Positions 1 to 11,400 of a stretch of DNA of 64,000 nucleotides are shown in pieces (within the stretch, counting starts at the first letter, position 1; the number at the start of each line of letters is the position of its first letter). A program made the translations under genes and the position numbers. Below the pieces are notes generated by a model. The model searched no databases. It was given only the letters and a program-made list of their open reading frames with translations, and had not been told where the DNA came from. Source of the stretch: Hyalella azteca (Eukaryota; Arthropoda; Malacostraca; Amphipoda; Hyalellidae). The DNA lies in assembly GCF_000764305.2 (NCBI RefSeq), contig NW_025941275.1, positions 250,708 to 314,707 of the forward strand, written 5' to 3'.

Positions 1-68
1 GATCGTCCCGTAACCCACGGGATCGTCCCGTAACCATCGGTATCATCCCGTAACCCACGGAATCGTCC
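1..68. repeat. 20-bp tandem repeat at window edge
   Basis: About 3.4 copies of a 20-bp unit containing GATCGTCCCGTAACC. It ends exactly where the sequencing linker begins, so its true genomic neighbour is uncertain. Confidence 0.8.
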
Positions 69-106
69 CTGTCTCTTATACACATCTAGATGTGTATAAG
101 AGACAG
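69..106. other. Nextera mate-pair junction linker (assembly artefact)
   Basis: A 38-bp perfect palindrome made of the Tn5 mosaic end CTGTCTCTTATACACATCT followed directly by its reverse complement. This is the circularisation junction of Nextera mate-pair libraries and not genomic sequence. Bases on its two sides may have been several kilobases apart in the genome. Confidence 0.97.
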
Positions 107-981
107 AAGCCTGACAGATGGGAACAATTTTCGATTGAAATCAATGGTTATTTGTGAATAATATTTTCGATTGTGATATTATAACATATTTCTGATGGTG
201 AAATAATTTTGATTGTGATATTGACACTTGCCAGTAGTATCAACATTTGAACATCGAAGTTCTAACATAATTAATTACGAGGTAAAAGGACTGAGCAGAG
301 CTGAGATCATGGCTGAAGCTTCTTAACCGATGTCATAATTGTCATTGTCATTTTTTATGTCATTGATATCATTCTGGAACCAACGTAAGTAACTAAGAAA
401 TTTCCCAGTTCAAATATTTATTGATATATTTATATCAATTTCAAAACTTTATGTATTTCTAAAGGGAGTTGTGATGAGACCATGGGAGTCGAACCGTTGA
501 GTTAAGACCATTGCAACTTGCAACAGGGGCCCAACCGCCCAAGGGCCAAGGGCATGGGGCCTTGCGAAGGGTTATGACTGCGGACCGCCACACGGCGGTG
601 GACCAACATAAGTACCTCTCTTCATAGACTTCCACTATGGTTGTAATATACTACCATGTTTACCCTACCCCCATTTTATGGTATCCAGGATGTTAGGCAG
701 ACCAATACATAGTGGCAAAGCAGCAATTTTTTTAGACTCTTCATCAAGTTCATTTTTGAGTCCTATAAGTAGACCAGGAAACTGAGGAAAGTAACTTGAA
801 TACCAGCATTTTCATTTCATACATAAGAAATTGAAAAAATATTGAGTAGATAAGGAAATTAAAAATGAACTGATTCTAAAAAATCTCTGGTTTGCCACTA
901 TGGACCAAGGAAGAACCTGGTAGCCTCACTAGCTAGCCTGGATGTATTGTTAGGCAACGGCACAACGCAATACATTAATAA

Positions 982-1309
982 TACCGTAAAATGGGGTAAC
1001 TTAGACCGGCGGGGTAACTTAGACCACTTTTCGTTTTTTTTTACAAAAACCCCCACAACTCAAAAACTATTTGACATAGAAAAATTTTGTCAATGGGCAT
1101 TAAAGGCCTAATACTGAGGCTACATAACACAATAGAAAGATTTAAAAAGTTTGCATATCTAATAGGTTAAAAAATTAAAAATGTGACCCACGAAAAAGAG
1201 CTATTATTAAAAGCCTGTCAGAGTACCCCCTCCAATTTTTTTATTTTTTGGTTAAATAACTCCAGGTTTTGATAAAAAAAAGTGGTCTAAGTTACCCCAT
1301 TTTACGGTA
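982..1309. mobile_element. MITE with about 24-bp terminal inverted repeats
   Basis: The left end reads TACCGTAAAATGGGGTAACT and the right end is its reverse complement. The inverted match runs on through TTAGACC. The element is about 328 bp, AT-rich inside, with no coding capacity. The outermost TA on both sides suggests a TA target duplication, as for Tc1/mariner-type elements, but this class is inferred. The left end carries an extra tandem copy of the GGGGTAACTTAGACC part of the repeat. Confidence 0.75.
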
Positions 1310-1662
1310 CAGCTACAGCAAAAGTAAAGTAAAATTGGACGTACTTCAAACGGCTAGAATAAATAGTATTTCATTCTGTAGATTCCTCTTGCTTATCTGT
1401 GAGTGACGTGCACCAGACAGGAATAATGGGCAGATTTTTTAGAATACCGCGGGTGAAAAGAGGCTCTTCAAGGGTAAAGTTGGAAAATAGCGGGTGCAAT
1501 TTTTGTCCTCCCGGGTGCTTCTCGAAAATCGCGGGTGAGAATTTACTGTTCTCGGACAATTTTACGAAATAGCGTGTGAACAGCTTCGACCTACCGTCTC
1601 TCAACTTCTCGCGCCGAGCCGCCGAACGAGAGGTGCCGCGCCATAGACCAGCAAACAGGGTT

Positions 1663-1797
1663 GGCGATTTTTTTTATTTAAAAAAAAAAAATCAAAAAAA
1701 TAAGAAATCAATGATTTTTTTTATTTTTTCATGATTTTTTTTTATTTATTTGATTTTTTTTTTATTTTTTTTCAGTTTTTTTTGTCTTTTTTTTGAG
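1663..1797. repeat. A/T homopolymer-rich low-complexity tract
   Basis: Runs of T and A interrupted by few other bases. The strand switches from A-rich to T-rich, so it could fold back. Nothing coding. Confidence 0.8.
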
Positions 1798-2418
1798 GTG
1801 TTATTTTTTATGTTGCAATTAGCCTACTAACAATAACAGTATATGGATCATAATGGATGGCTAAAAAGGGCACTTGTTGCCTCCAATAATGGCCAAGGTG
1901 GTGTTTACCACTTAGGGATTTTTGGGTAAACAATTATTGATAAGTCTATTCATTAGCTTTGTAAAGTTTGTATGGAGCAAGGTAATGAGCTAAATATTGA
2001 CCATTTAACTGGCTTCAATATACAAAAACACTTCAGGAATGCAGATCTCCTAAACATTAAAGAGTAACATAACAGATAGGTAGCTGATTGCACCGTGCAC
2101 AGCACTATCAAACTTAGAAATCGTCCCTAGTAGCCCCAGTTGACGGTATATAAAAATGCGACACATATGAAACCTAATTTATTTTAGACTAACTTCTGCA
2201 GTTTAGAATGAACATGTATTAATGTAATGTTCTAATAACTGGAAAGTCGACAGATATTTATCTTGTGCAATAATTATCTATTAGTTGTGGCAAATTATTT
2301 TCTTTTCTTCGAATTTAAACTAGTCAAAGCGATGGCTGGTTGCTGACAACTTCTATGTGTATTTACTGTTGAGTATTTTTAATCAAGTATCATCAATTTG
2401 TTCTGAAAAATATAAAAA

Positions 2419-5400
2419 ATGGATATAACTGAACTGATTAAAAAAGGGAGACGCTTGACAGATGGAAACTATTCGTGAGTATTTGGTCCCATGTTTTCTT
2501 TTATAAATGTGACAACAATTAATGAGATGACAACAATTCTTAATGACAACAATTCTTTATATCTACCTACTATATCAGATGTTTTTACCTTCTATCCTAA
2601 CTGAAACTGCACTACCATACTACTAAACAGAAACTGTATATACATAGTATTGCCATGGAAGTGAACAATATCCTGTATTTTTTTAACCGCTTTACTTTTT
2701 TCAGGCCACGCAAGTTAATGCTGGTGATTTTGTTGGTGCTGGTGTTTTTCCTATATGCTGGCCCTTACATTCTCAGGACACTCTTTTCTACAAGGATGTC
2801 TCTCATCACAGGTATATATGAAGTACCGGTACCTAGTATTTAGTTCCTAACCTCTTTTATAAGTTTTATTCATGGTCATGGAAATTATCCTCAGTCAATA
2901 AGTGAAAGCTGGTGGTTGTTCTGCAATTGTACAGATATAGGTATATGGTAGGTATAAATAAATAAGTATGGTATGTATATATGGCAAAGATTGGTGATTC
3001 AAGGTAGTTTTACAAAACAGTATTTTTTTTATGTTTAATCCTATGACAGATGTAAGCTCAATTCAGATTGTGACTTTAGTCTCTGTGACTAAGCTGATAT
3101 TATTTTTCAATGAACAGTAGCTTTTGTAAAAGATGAAGTGGTTCATTAATTTTAATGTGACACTTTTATGCTGGAAATACTTTTAAGAATTTGTCCTTAT
3201 ATTTATCATTATATCATTATGTATATCTGCTGTACAAAATTGTGATTTTTACTTGAACCTAATATTTAATTTGCTCAGAGTCGGCAACTGAGAGTGTTGC
3301 TTCCCGTGTTGCCCTGCATAAGTTGGCTCTTTCATCACTTGATGCTCACATATTGTACACCCAGCCTCCTGAATTACTGGAAACAACTATGCTGCGTCAT
3401 GCACAAGGTCAGTAAATTGCTTTAACTTGGATGGAGTTAGTACCTTGGCATTGAAGCCTCTTGTTAGAGTGGTATACAGTCTAAAGGAGTAGACTGATTC
3501 AATTTATTTGCTGAAATAGTAAATTGATGGTCAAGGCTGCTGGTATAATTGTAAAACTACCGTATGTCATTGATGTTTAAAAAGAGATTGGATAATTGCT
3601 GCTGCCTGATAGCTAATGCTGTGATAATAATTTTTATTGATAATTTTCATTTGTTATATTGACTTTAAAACTTGCTACTGTGGTGGGTGCATTAAAGAAA
3701 CTTTTATTAACTCATCAAATTGTTAGAGAAGAAGGTAGGGAGCAGGAAGGGGATTGAACCAAAAAAAGTGTGTCTTGAATTTTTCCCGTTGCTACCAACA
3801 TTCACAATTAAGCATTCAAACAAGAAACCCAAGCCCATTAGCCATTGAGGTAGGTTTTGGTTGTGGTCCGGCATGTCAAATTACAGGATGTCTGTTGCAC
3901 TAGCAAATTGTAGCCTCATGTTACTGGATGGATAAAATTAATAGAATGATCTGTAAGGGGAAAATTTAATTCTACCCAGGAATAATTCGTTTTTCATAAA
4001 CTGTCAGATGGAAAGTTTATTTATGCACCCTGTATTATGAGCAGTTTGTCTTAATATCAGTTATCTGAACCCAGTTTCAGTCTGTAACTGCTTCATAATA
4101 ATTGCATCTACATTTATTTGACAACTAAATAGGGTTGATATTCAATGCAATAAAAATCATTTGATTATTTTCCCTCTAGAGGCAGATGGCGATGTTGCTT
4201 CTCTTCCTGTGCAAAAGTTTATTCCATTCATTGGTAATGGATACATTGGGGTGTGGTGAGTGGATTATGCTTATCAAATAAATTGTTTGTGCTACTTCAT
4301 TACCAAAATGATCTTCTAACTGAAAAAATAATGAATATTTTTTTTCAAGTTTGCAATGCAACTAATAATTATCAAATTCGATATCATTTTTAAAAATCAA
4401 ATTCAATTAATTTTTATCTTTCTTAGACTAGAAGGTTTGGTCAAACCTTCTGGTCAAGTCTAGCCTTCTCATTTGGTCAAGCCAAATTTGGCTTCAGCAT
4501 ATTTTTTGTTTTATGATCTTTCAGACCATAGCCTACATATTAGGTACCTACCGGTATTTACTGTAACTCCATGCAAGGAAATGCATACAAATGTTCTAAC
4601 AGTGTTATTTGGCACATAAGCAATTGAAAATATAATTGAATTTTAATTATTTTCTATATTTTACATGAAAAATGAAAAGTATAGTTAATCGCAATAATAA
4701 TGTGGTCATTATATTAATTTCAATCATTTAAAGGTTGATCCTTAATGTCCTTAAGAATGTTTGTTTGAAAAACTGAAGCATTACGGTATAATCAGATTAC
4801 TATTGTTATCAACAGGTTATCAGCATTGCAGCCATTGCTGAAACCTGACTCCTTGCCTCAAGAAAGTAAGCTCTACATAAGACATGGCCGAAACCTGGCC
4901 CTTCCAGTTCCATATGAGCCTCTGTTACGGATATATGTTGATGGTAAGTGATATCAAGATAATACATGTTATTACATTAAATGAAAGAGATATTGTGAAA
5001 GAGTTTCCAACGTTTTAGAGCAGTGGTTCCCAAAGTGGACGATTTCGCCCCCCTAGGGACGGTGGAAAGATTTTGGGGGGCGGTAAGGAAGAAAAGGGCG
5101 ATAGGGGGGTGGTAGGGGGGGCGACAGTCCGAAATCGAAGTCAGAAGTTCCAACGTTTGTTTGACGATTTGTACACAACACGTACAGCACATCATGACTC
5201 CAATCGATGTTTTTTCAAACAGATCTGTTTTTAGCGCATTTTCTCATTTATGGAAAAAATGCACTATTGTGCTTGCCATGTCCGTCTGTCTGCCTGTCCG
5301 TCCGTCTGTCCGTGACCTCAAGTTTTCGTCGACGATAAAATGCGCTCTCTGTCACTCACTGCAGTGAGTACTGAGTTAAATTTTTTTTTAATTCTCCTGG

Positions 5401-8400
5401 GTTTACGTCTTGGACAAATTTACGGTCGGACTAGCGGCCGGTCTCACGTCCAATTTCTTAATTCAATGATCAAGGAATATCTCTCAAACTAATGAACTTA
5501 ACTCGATGAATCTTGGTACACGTATTCATTACGACCTAACGGAAATGTTTAGCTCATGAAAAACTTTTTAAATTATGCCTTCATTTGTTTTTGCCATAGC
5601 TATATCGCAATACGGGCAAAATTCACAGTGATCAAGGAATTTCTTCCAAATTACTTAACATATTCGAAGGAAATTTTGAATTTACAACCCTAACTACCGA
5701 ATGGTAATGTTTAGCTCGTGAAAATTCTTTCGATTGTGCATTGTTCCCGAGTTTTTTTCTTCATTTCACCTTCATTCATGATATAAACAGCAATACGTGC
5801 TTAAATTCGCAGTAATCAAGAAATTTTTTCCCAACCCTAACTACAAAATAGATATGAACGAAACTTAGTATTTAAATACCTAACCTCAGCAACGGTGATG
5901 TTTAGCTCGTTTCAATTTTTTTCAATTATGCCTTCGTTTGCGAGCTATCCGGCTATGCGTAAACGGCTCATGGTTAAAACGGCCGGTAGAAAAGCCGGTC
6001 GGTTGTCCTATATCTGTATAACCCGCGAACGAAAGCAAAATAGAAAAATTGTGACGAGCTAAACATCACCGTTGGGAGGTTAGGTATTTATATACAAAGT
6101 TTCGTTGAAATCTGTTCGGTAGTTTAGAAGAAATTTTTTGATCACCGCGAATTTAAGCGACAAATTACCCGGCGATACGGGCCGAATATAAGGAAGTGTA
6201 AAATCAAGAATGACTGTGAAATGAAAAAAAAAAATCGCAAACGAAGGTTAGTAAAAAAATTAAATCTAAAAAATCACCCTTTGGTAGTTAGGAATGTATA
6301 TTCAAAATTTCGTTTAAATCTGTTCAGTAGTTCAAAAAAAATTCTTCGATCACTGTGAATATCGGCCTGCATCGCAATATAACTCACGAATGAAGGTGAA
6401 ATTTAAAAAATTTTCGCGTGCTCAACATCACCGTTGGGTTCTGATGAGTACGTACATGTTCCAAGTTTCATTGCGCTGCGTACATTAGTTTGGGAGATAT
6501 TGCATAATTGAATTTGGAGATTGGTCGTGAGACCGGCCGTAAATTTGCCCAAGAAGTCCTAGGTTTCTAGTGCCGAAACAGTTAAAACAGCTGAAAAACA
6601 TATTGGTTCACTAAATGGGTTCTATTTGTTAAATACATATTTGTGTTTAACCTTCATCTTTTAAAATTGCAGCGTACTAAAGTACTAAATTTCAAGAAAG
6701 AGACGTATGTTTTTATACGTGTCTGTGGGGGGCGCTAGAAATTCAGAAGGAAGCCAAAGTGGGCGCCAGCTTGAAAAATTTGGGAACCACTGTTATAGAG
6801 TCTCCATTATAGGTACGTCCTGTTGCTGTTTCCATCTTGGTGTTCTTTTTAGAATACCTATTAAATTCATGCAATTGCACTTACTGTTTTAAATGATTGT
6901 ACAAGACTGAGCAATATGGTACAAATACCCAATTTTTCACTGTAGGACCGTGCCACGCAGGTGGGCCGCTGCATTAGGCTGTAGTGACAACCTAAAGACA
7001 AATGATTATTCCCCACAAAGCAAATCATTCAACATACCTAACTGAGCAAATGCGTTATAAATGTACAATTTTTTTACTGTAAAACAATGCCTGGCAGGTG
7101 GGGTGCTGCATGAAGCTGTAGTGACAGACTACAGACAGGCGACGGTAGACAAGATACAAGCCTGGCGCATCGCGTCCTTTGCCACCAACCAGCGCTCAGC
7201 TGGTGAAGCGCAGCCACCAGTCTCGGGTAAACTGCCTCCCCATAGTGCTTCAAAATCTAGTTTTGTTTGTCAATAGTACCTAGTAATTCTTGGCAAGGGC
7301 ACTGGCCATGTTCACAAAATATTCTCTTTTAAAATGTCAATATATTTGTTTTTATTTAGAAAGAGAAATGGCCATGAATTTATCTTAGTCGAAACGAGTA
7401 AAGATTATAGGTATCGGGCATTTTATTATTTGATTGTATGGTATCTACCTATATGAAACCCAGCTATTTGTGTGTGAATGTTCTTCGTTAAACCAGCGTT
7501 CCTGTTGCTAGGTCATCAACAATCAAATTAGCCTCATTATGGAATATTATCCTGGAGTTTATATGACCTTGCTAATAATTCATCATTAAAAGCCATGTTA
7601 TGTGTGCAGCAAGCGACACTGAAGGTGGAGGCAACGTGGAAGTTACCCATAAGCTGCTCGCCCATCGCACTATACCATCTCTGCTGCTGCAGGATGTTGT
7701 GGTCGGTAGAATATTTCACAATGCACATACCTTCAGTAAAATTATTAAGCTCTTGAAACGAGTACAATCTGTGTATGACATTGGTGAAGTACAAATGATT
7801 AGCGAAGAACATTTGATTATTCAAGTATAAATGATATGTGAATTACAAATGAATTAAATGAGCATTGTTATGGATCATTTTTGTATGGTATCCAGCTCTT
7901 TGTGCTATAGCTTTCTCGTTGTTACTTGACTATTAGTGCGTCCTTGACTAGAATTTCATCTGATCTAGACTTAGGTTGCCCTCTTCACTGCCTTTACATT
8001 TTTTTTAATATCTCAGGTTATGAATCCAAATCCCGTGAGCGTCTTTGTCAGAATAACGCGGGCCGGAGAAAAGCATTGGAGCCACGTCTCCACCGACACA
8101 TTCTCGTGAGTCTTTCATCAATGCTCCATGATTGCTATTTAAAGGCTTAGCCATTATTGCGCACACATGTATCTTGCTATTTTGATTGCTTGCTCATTAT
8201 TCCGTTATTTCAAGCACTATTAGCTATTGCAGCTTATTCATTTCTATTATTTTGGGCATAACTTGCAACTCGACATCAAAACATTCTTAGGTTATTGTAT
8301 GTTATTTATTAACTAACCCCCGTGACGACATTCAGGGTAGAGTCACCGCTCGGCATCAGTCAGCCCGGCCACGCGACGCGGCAGGAGTACAGCGTCGTTA

Positions 8401-11400
8401 CGGGCACCGTCCCCGCGCCCGCGAGGCTCGCTCACCGCCACCAGCAGGCGTCCAATAAAGTCATCGTGGTCGCCGTCGCCACCCTCACACTGCCGCCTGT
8501 GCTTCAGGTGAGACTTGTGCCAGACTCCTATCCTCTGGGTGACTGGGTGAGACTTGTGCCACCCCATTTCTCCGGGTGAGACCTGTGCCACTCCTTTTCT
8601 CCAGATGAGACATGTGCTAGACTCCTTTCCTCCGTATGTGAACTTTGCCAGACTCCTTTCCTCCATATGAGAACTTTACCAGACTCCTTTCCTCCGTATG
8701 AGATTTATGCAACACTCCTACCAAGGGACACTTGTGCACCTATTGACGTCACAAATAAGTTTATTGCGCTCTGCAATGTTGTACTTGTGACAGACGCATC
8801 CTGTTGGTGCGGGATCTTCATGCGATCGATAGATATTTGGTGTTCAACGTGCGCGTTTAGTTGCACTTAAATCAACCTGATATGGATGACGTTTAGCATC
8901 AGCTCTGACCTAATGCACTTGCTGCACAACTACGAGGTGAATCGCATTTATTTTGATTTTGTGCTCTATAATTTTTGTATTAGCAATATTGTATTTGGTT
9001 GCCAGGTGGAGCCACGCATGTCAACGACTCTGCACGTGCTCACAGCCATCAACTATTCTGAGCCGATATTTCTGCAGGATTTACACGTCGCAACTAATGC
9101 TGCGCGACAAGCAGTCATTCAGGTCCGGTAACTGGTATTAATTATCATGTGTGTTCCAATAATCTGCTAATTACGTGGATTTAAAGGATATTTAAATGCA
9201 GTGGTTTAATAGGTAATTCATTTGTATCTAATCTGTAGCCGAATTACCCACTGTGCGAAATATTAATGTATGAGGGATGATTTTGTCAAAACGCGAAGTG
9301 GTTTCTATCTTCGATTGCTTGTATTTTCAAGCTCCTCTTCTAGTATTCATAGCGAAAACTTGTTTCTTCAATAGACGTGGTTAAAAATGACGAAAGGAAA
9401 AAGGTTCTCATGTTTCCTTCATGGTTTCCTTCAAAATTTCATGCTAACATCGTTCAGGTATTCAACTCTTAGTATTTCAGCTACCTCTACGCTATTCAAC
9501 TTCAGATTCAGGTGAACCTGGAGCTGAATGAATGAATTCCATGAATTTAATATGCTAGAATTGAATGTTATTTATTTACTGAGCTTTCTAAAAAATGTTG
9601 TAATTTTCAGACCCTGCAATCAGCCGTGTCTGAAAGTTCCATTTCAAGTCTGGTGCGGAGCCACAGCGAGAGCTGGTCTGCTGTGTGGCGTTCCGGCGTT
9701 CATATCGAGACTTCCAGAGCTCAAGACTCTCTAAATGGCGACCTCATCAACGCTACCATATATAACGTGCTGAGTCAGGTGGGTACACGATTATTAAATG
9801 GCGACCTCATCAACGCTACCATTTATAACGTGCTGAGTCAGGTGGGTACACGATTATTAAATGGTGACCTCACCAACGCTACCTACCATTTATAATGTGC
9901 TGAGTCAGGTGGGTATACTAGTAATTTGGTGTTAAGTTGCTAGATGGGGCTGCTGCTTAACGAAAGGATTGGTAAATGTAACGATACAGCTGTAGCAATG
10001 CTGCCTCACCCCTGCAGTCAGTACCAGCGCAATAATGAAATGGTTAAGCTGTAGCAATGCTGCCTCACCCCTGCAGTCAGTACCAGCGCAATAATGAAAT
10101 GGTTAAGCTGTAGCAATGCTGCCTCACCCTTGTGGTCAGTACCAGCGCAATAATGAAATGTTTAAGTTGTAGCAATGCTGCCTCAGCCTTGTGGTCAGTA
10201 CCAGCGCAATAATGAAATGGTAAAGCTGTAGCAATGCTGTTTTACCCCTGCGGTCAGTACTAGCGCAATAGCAACGCTGAAACAATGCTACCTCACCCGC
10301 AGGTTCGAGCGCCGTTGCAGGAAACGTCGCTGCCGCCTCAGCAGTGGGCAGATCTCGCTCAGCAGCTCAGCCCCCGACGCAGTGAAGGCTGCTACCAGGG
10401 GCACCACACGCTGTAAGTTTTCTCGAAGTTCCACAACTTTACGCGCATAAACGCTGTTAGTTTTTACTGATTTTTTCACCAAGTTCTGTGAGTTTAGTTT
10501 ATATTTGGCATTCGTGGAATGCCTTTAAACTCGGTACCGGTATTCATTTGACCGCATTATTTCTCTTTATGTATCCGGTTGCTATTTCTAAACATGTTTT
10601 GTGTCATGACACCCCTTTTATTTGATTTTATTTTCTATACCTACCAACTTAATTTCATGTTATTTATTTAATACATTATTTTCTGAATATGATGTTTCAT
10701 ATGAACTGCTGTGGCTTTAATTGCTATAGTTATGATGACAGCTTACGTTTATGATGCCATTGCAGTCAGGCGGAGAAGCTGTGGTCTCCCCTGACCACCA
10801 TTGATGACGTGCAACAGACTGTGCAGGCATGGCTCATCACGCTCGAGAAGCAGGTACGTCTAACGTCACATTGAGTCACATCTGTGACGTGATCGATATC
10901 TAACGTCTCATTGATTGATATCTAGCGTCTCAAATTCGATATCTAACGTCTCATTGAGTCACATTTGTGACGTGTATCGCGTGTTTGGTCGCTGTCTCTT
11001 GTCTCAATGACCAACATTCATTTCATGACGGTTATCAAGTGTAGATATCTAATGTAATTCGATGACAACACTTGTGATATTGACATAGGTACTAATTACC
11101 ATAATCTATACTCAGCCGCGTATTGTTCTGAAGTTTAGGCTTGTCTTGCACGAGGTTAATTTGTGTGCCCTGGTCACCATTGAGAACTTGGCAGGGATGT
11201 CACGGTCTCCTGCAAGCTGGGGCTGATGGCGTGCTACAGGCGATGCTGCTCAGCATGGGCGGACTATCCTTCCGTAACCTGCATCTCCAGATGAACACTC
11301 AAGCTAGTGACCTGCATCGTGATCTAACTTTCAGGTGCGTAGTTGTTCTTTTCGTAACCTGCATCTCCAGATGAACACTCAAGCTAGTGACCTGCATCGT

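Larger units (their letters stand above)
107..2418. other. Non-coding sequence upstream of the KIAA2013 homologue
   Basis: No supported gene was found. The stretch holds a small inverted-repeat element (982-1309), a long A/T homopolymer-rich tract (1663-1797) and ordinary AT-rich sequence. The promoter and 5' UTR of the gene starting at 2419 should lie here, but no clear core promoter motif was seen. Confidence 0.5.

Noticed and set aside
485..495. Perfect RNA polymerase III B-box on the minus strand (GGTTCGACTCC), suggesting a tRNA or tRNA-derived SINE
   Set aside because: The flanking bases cannot form the T-stem or acceptor stem, and no A-box was found at the right distance.
5161..5367. 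Open frame at the left end of the hAT element, considered as transposase remnant
   Set aside because: The peptide has no hAT or other transposase motif, and it covers a simple TCTG/TCCG repeat.
7537..7824. 95-residue minus-strand frame over exon 7 of the KIAA2013 homologue
   Set aside because: It is the shadow of a conserved plus-strand exon.
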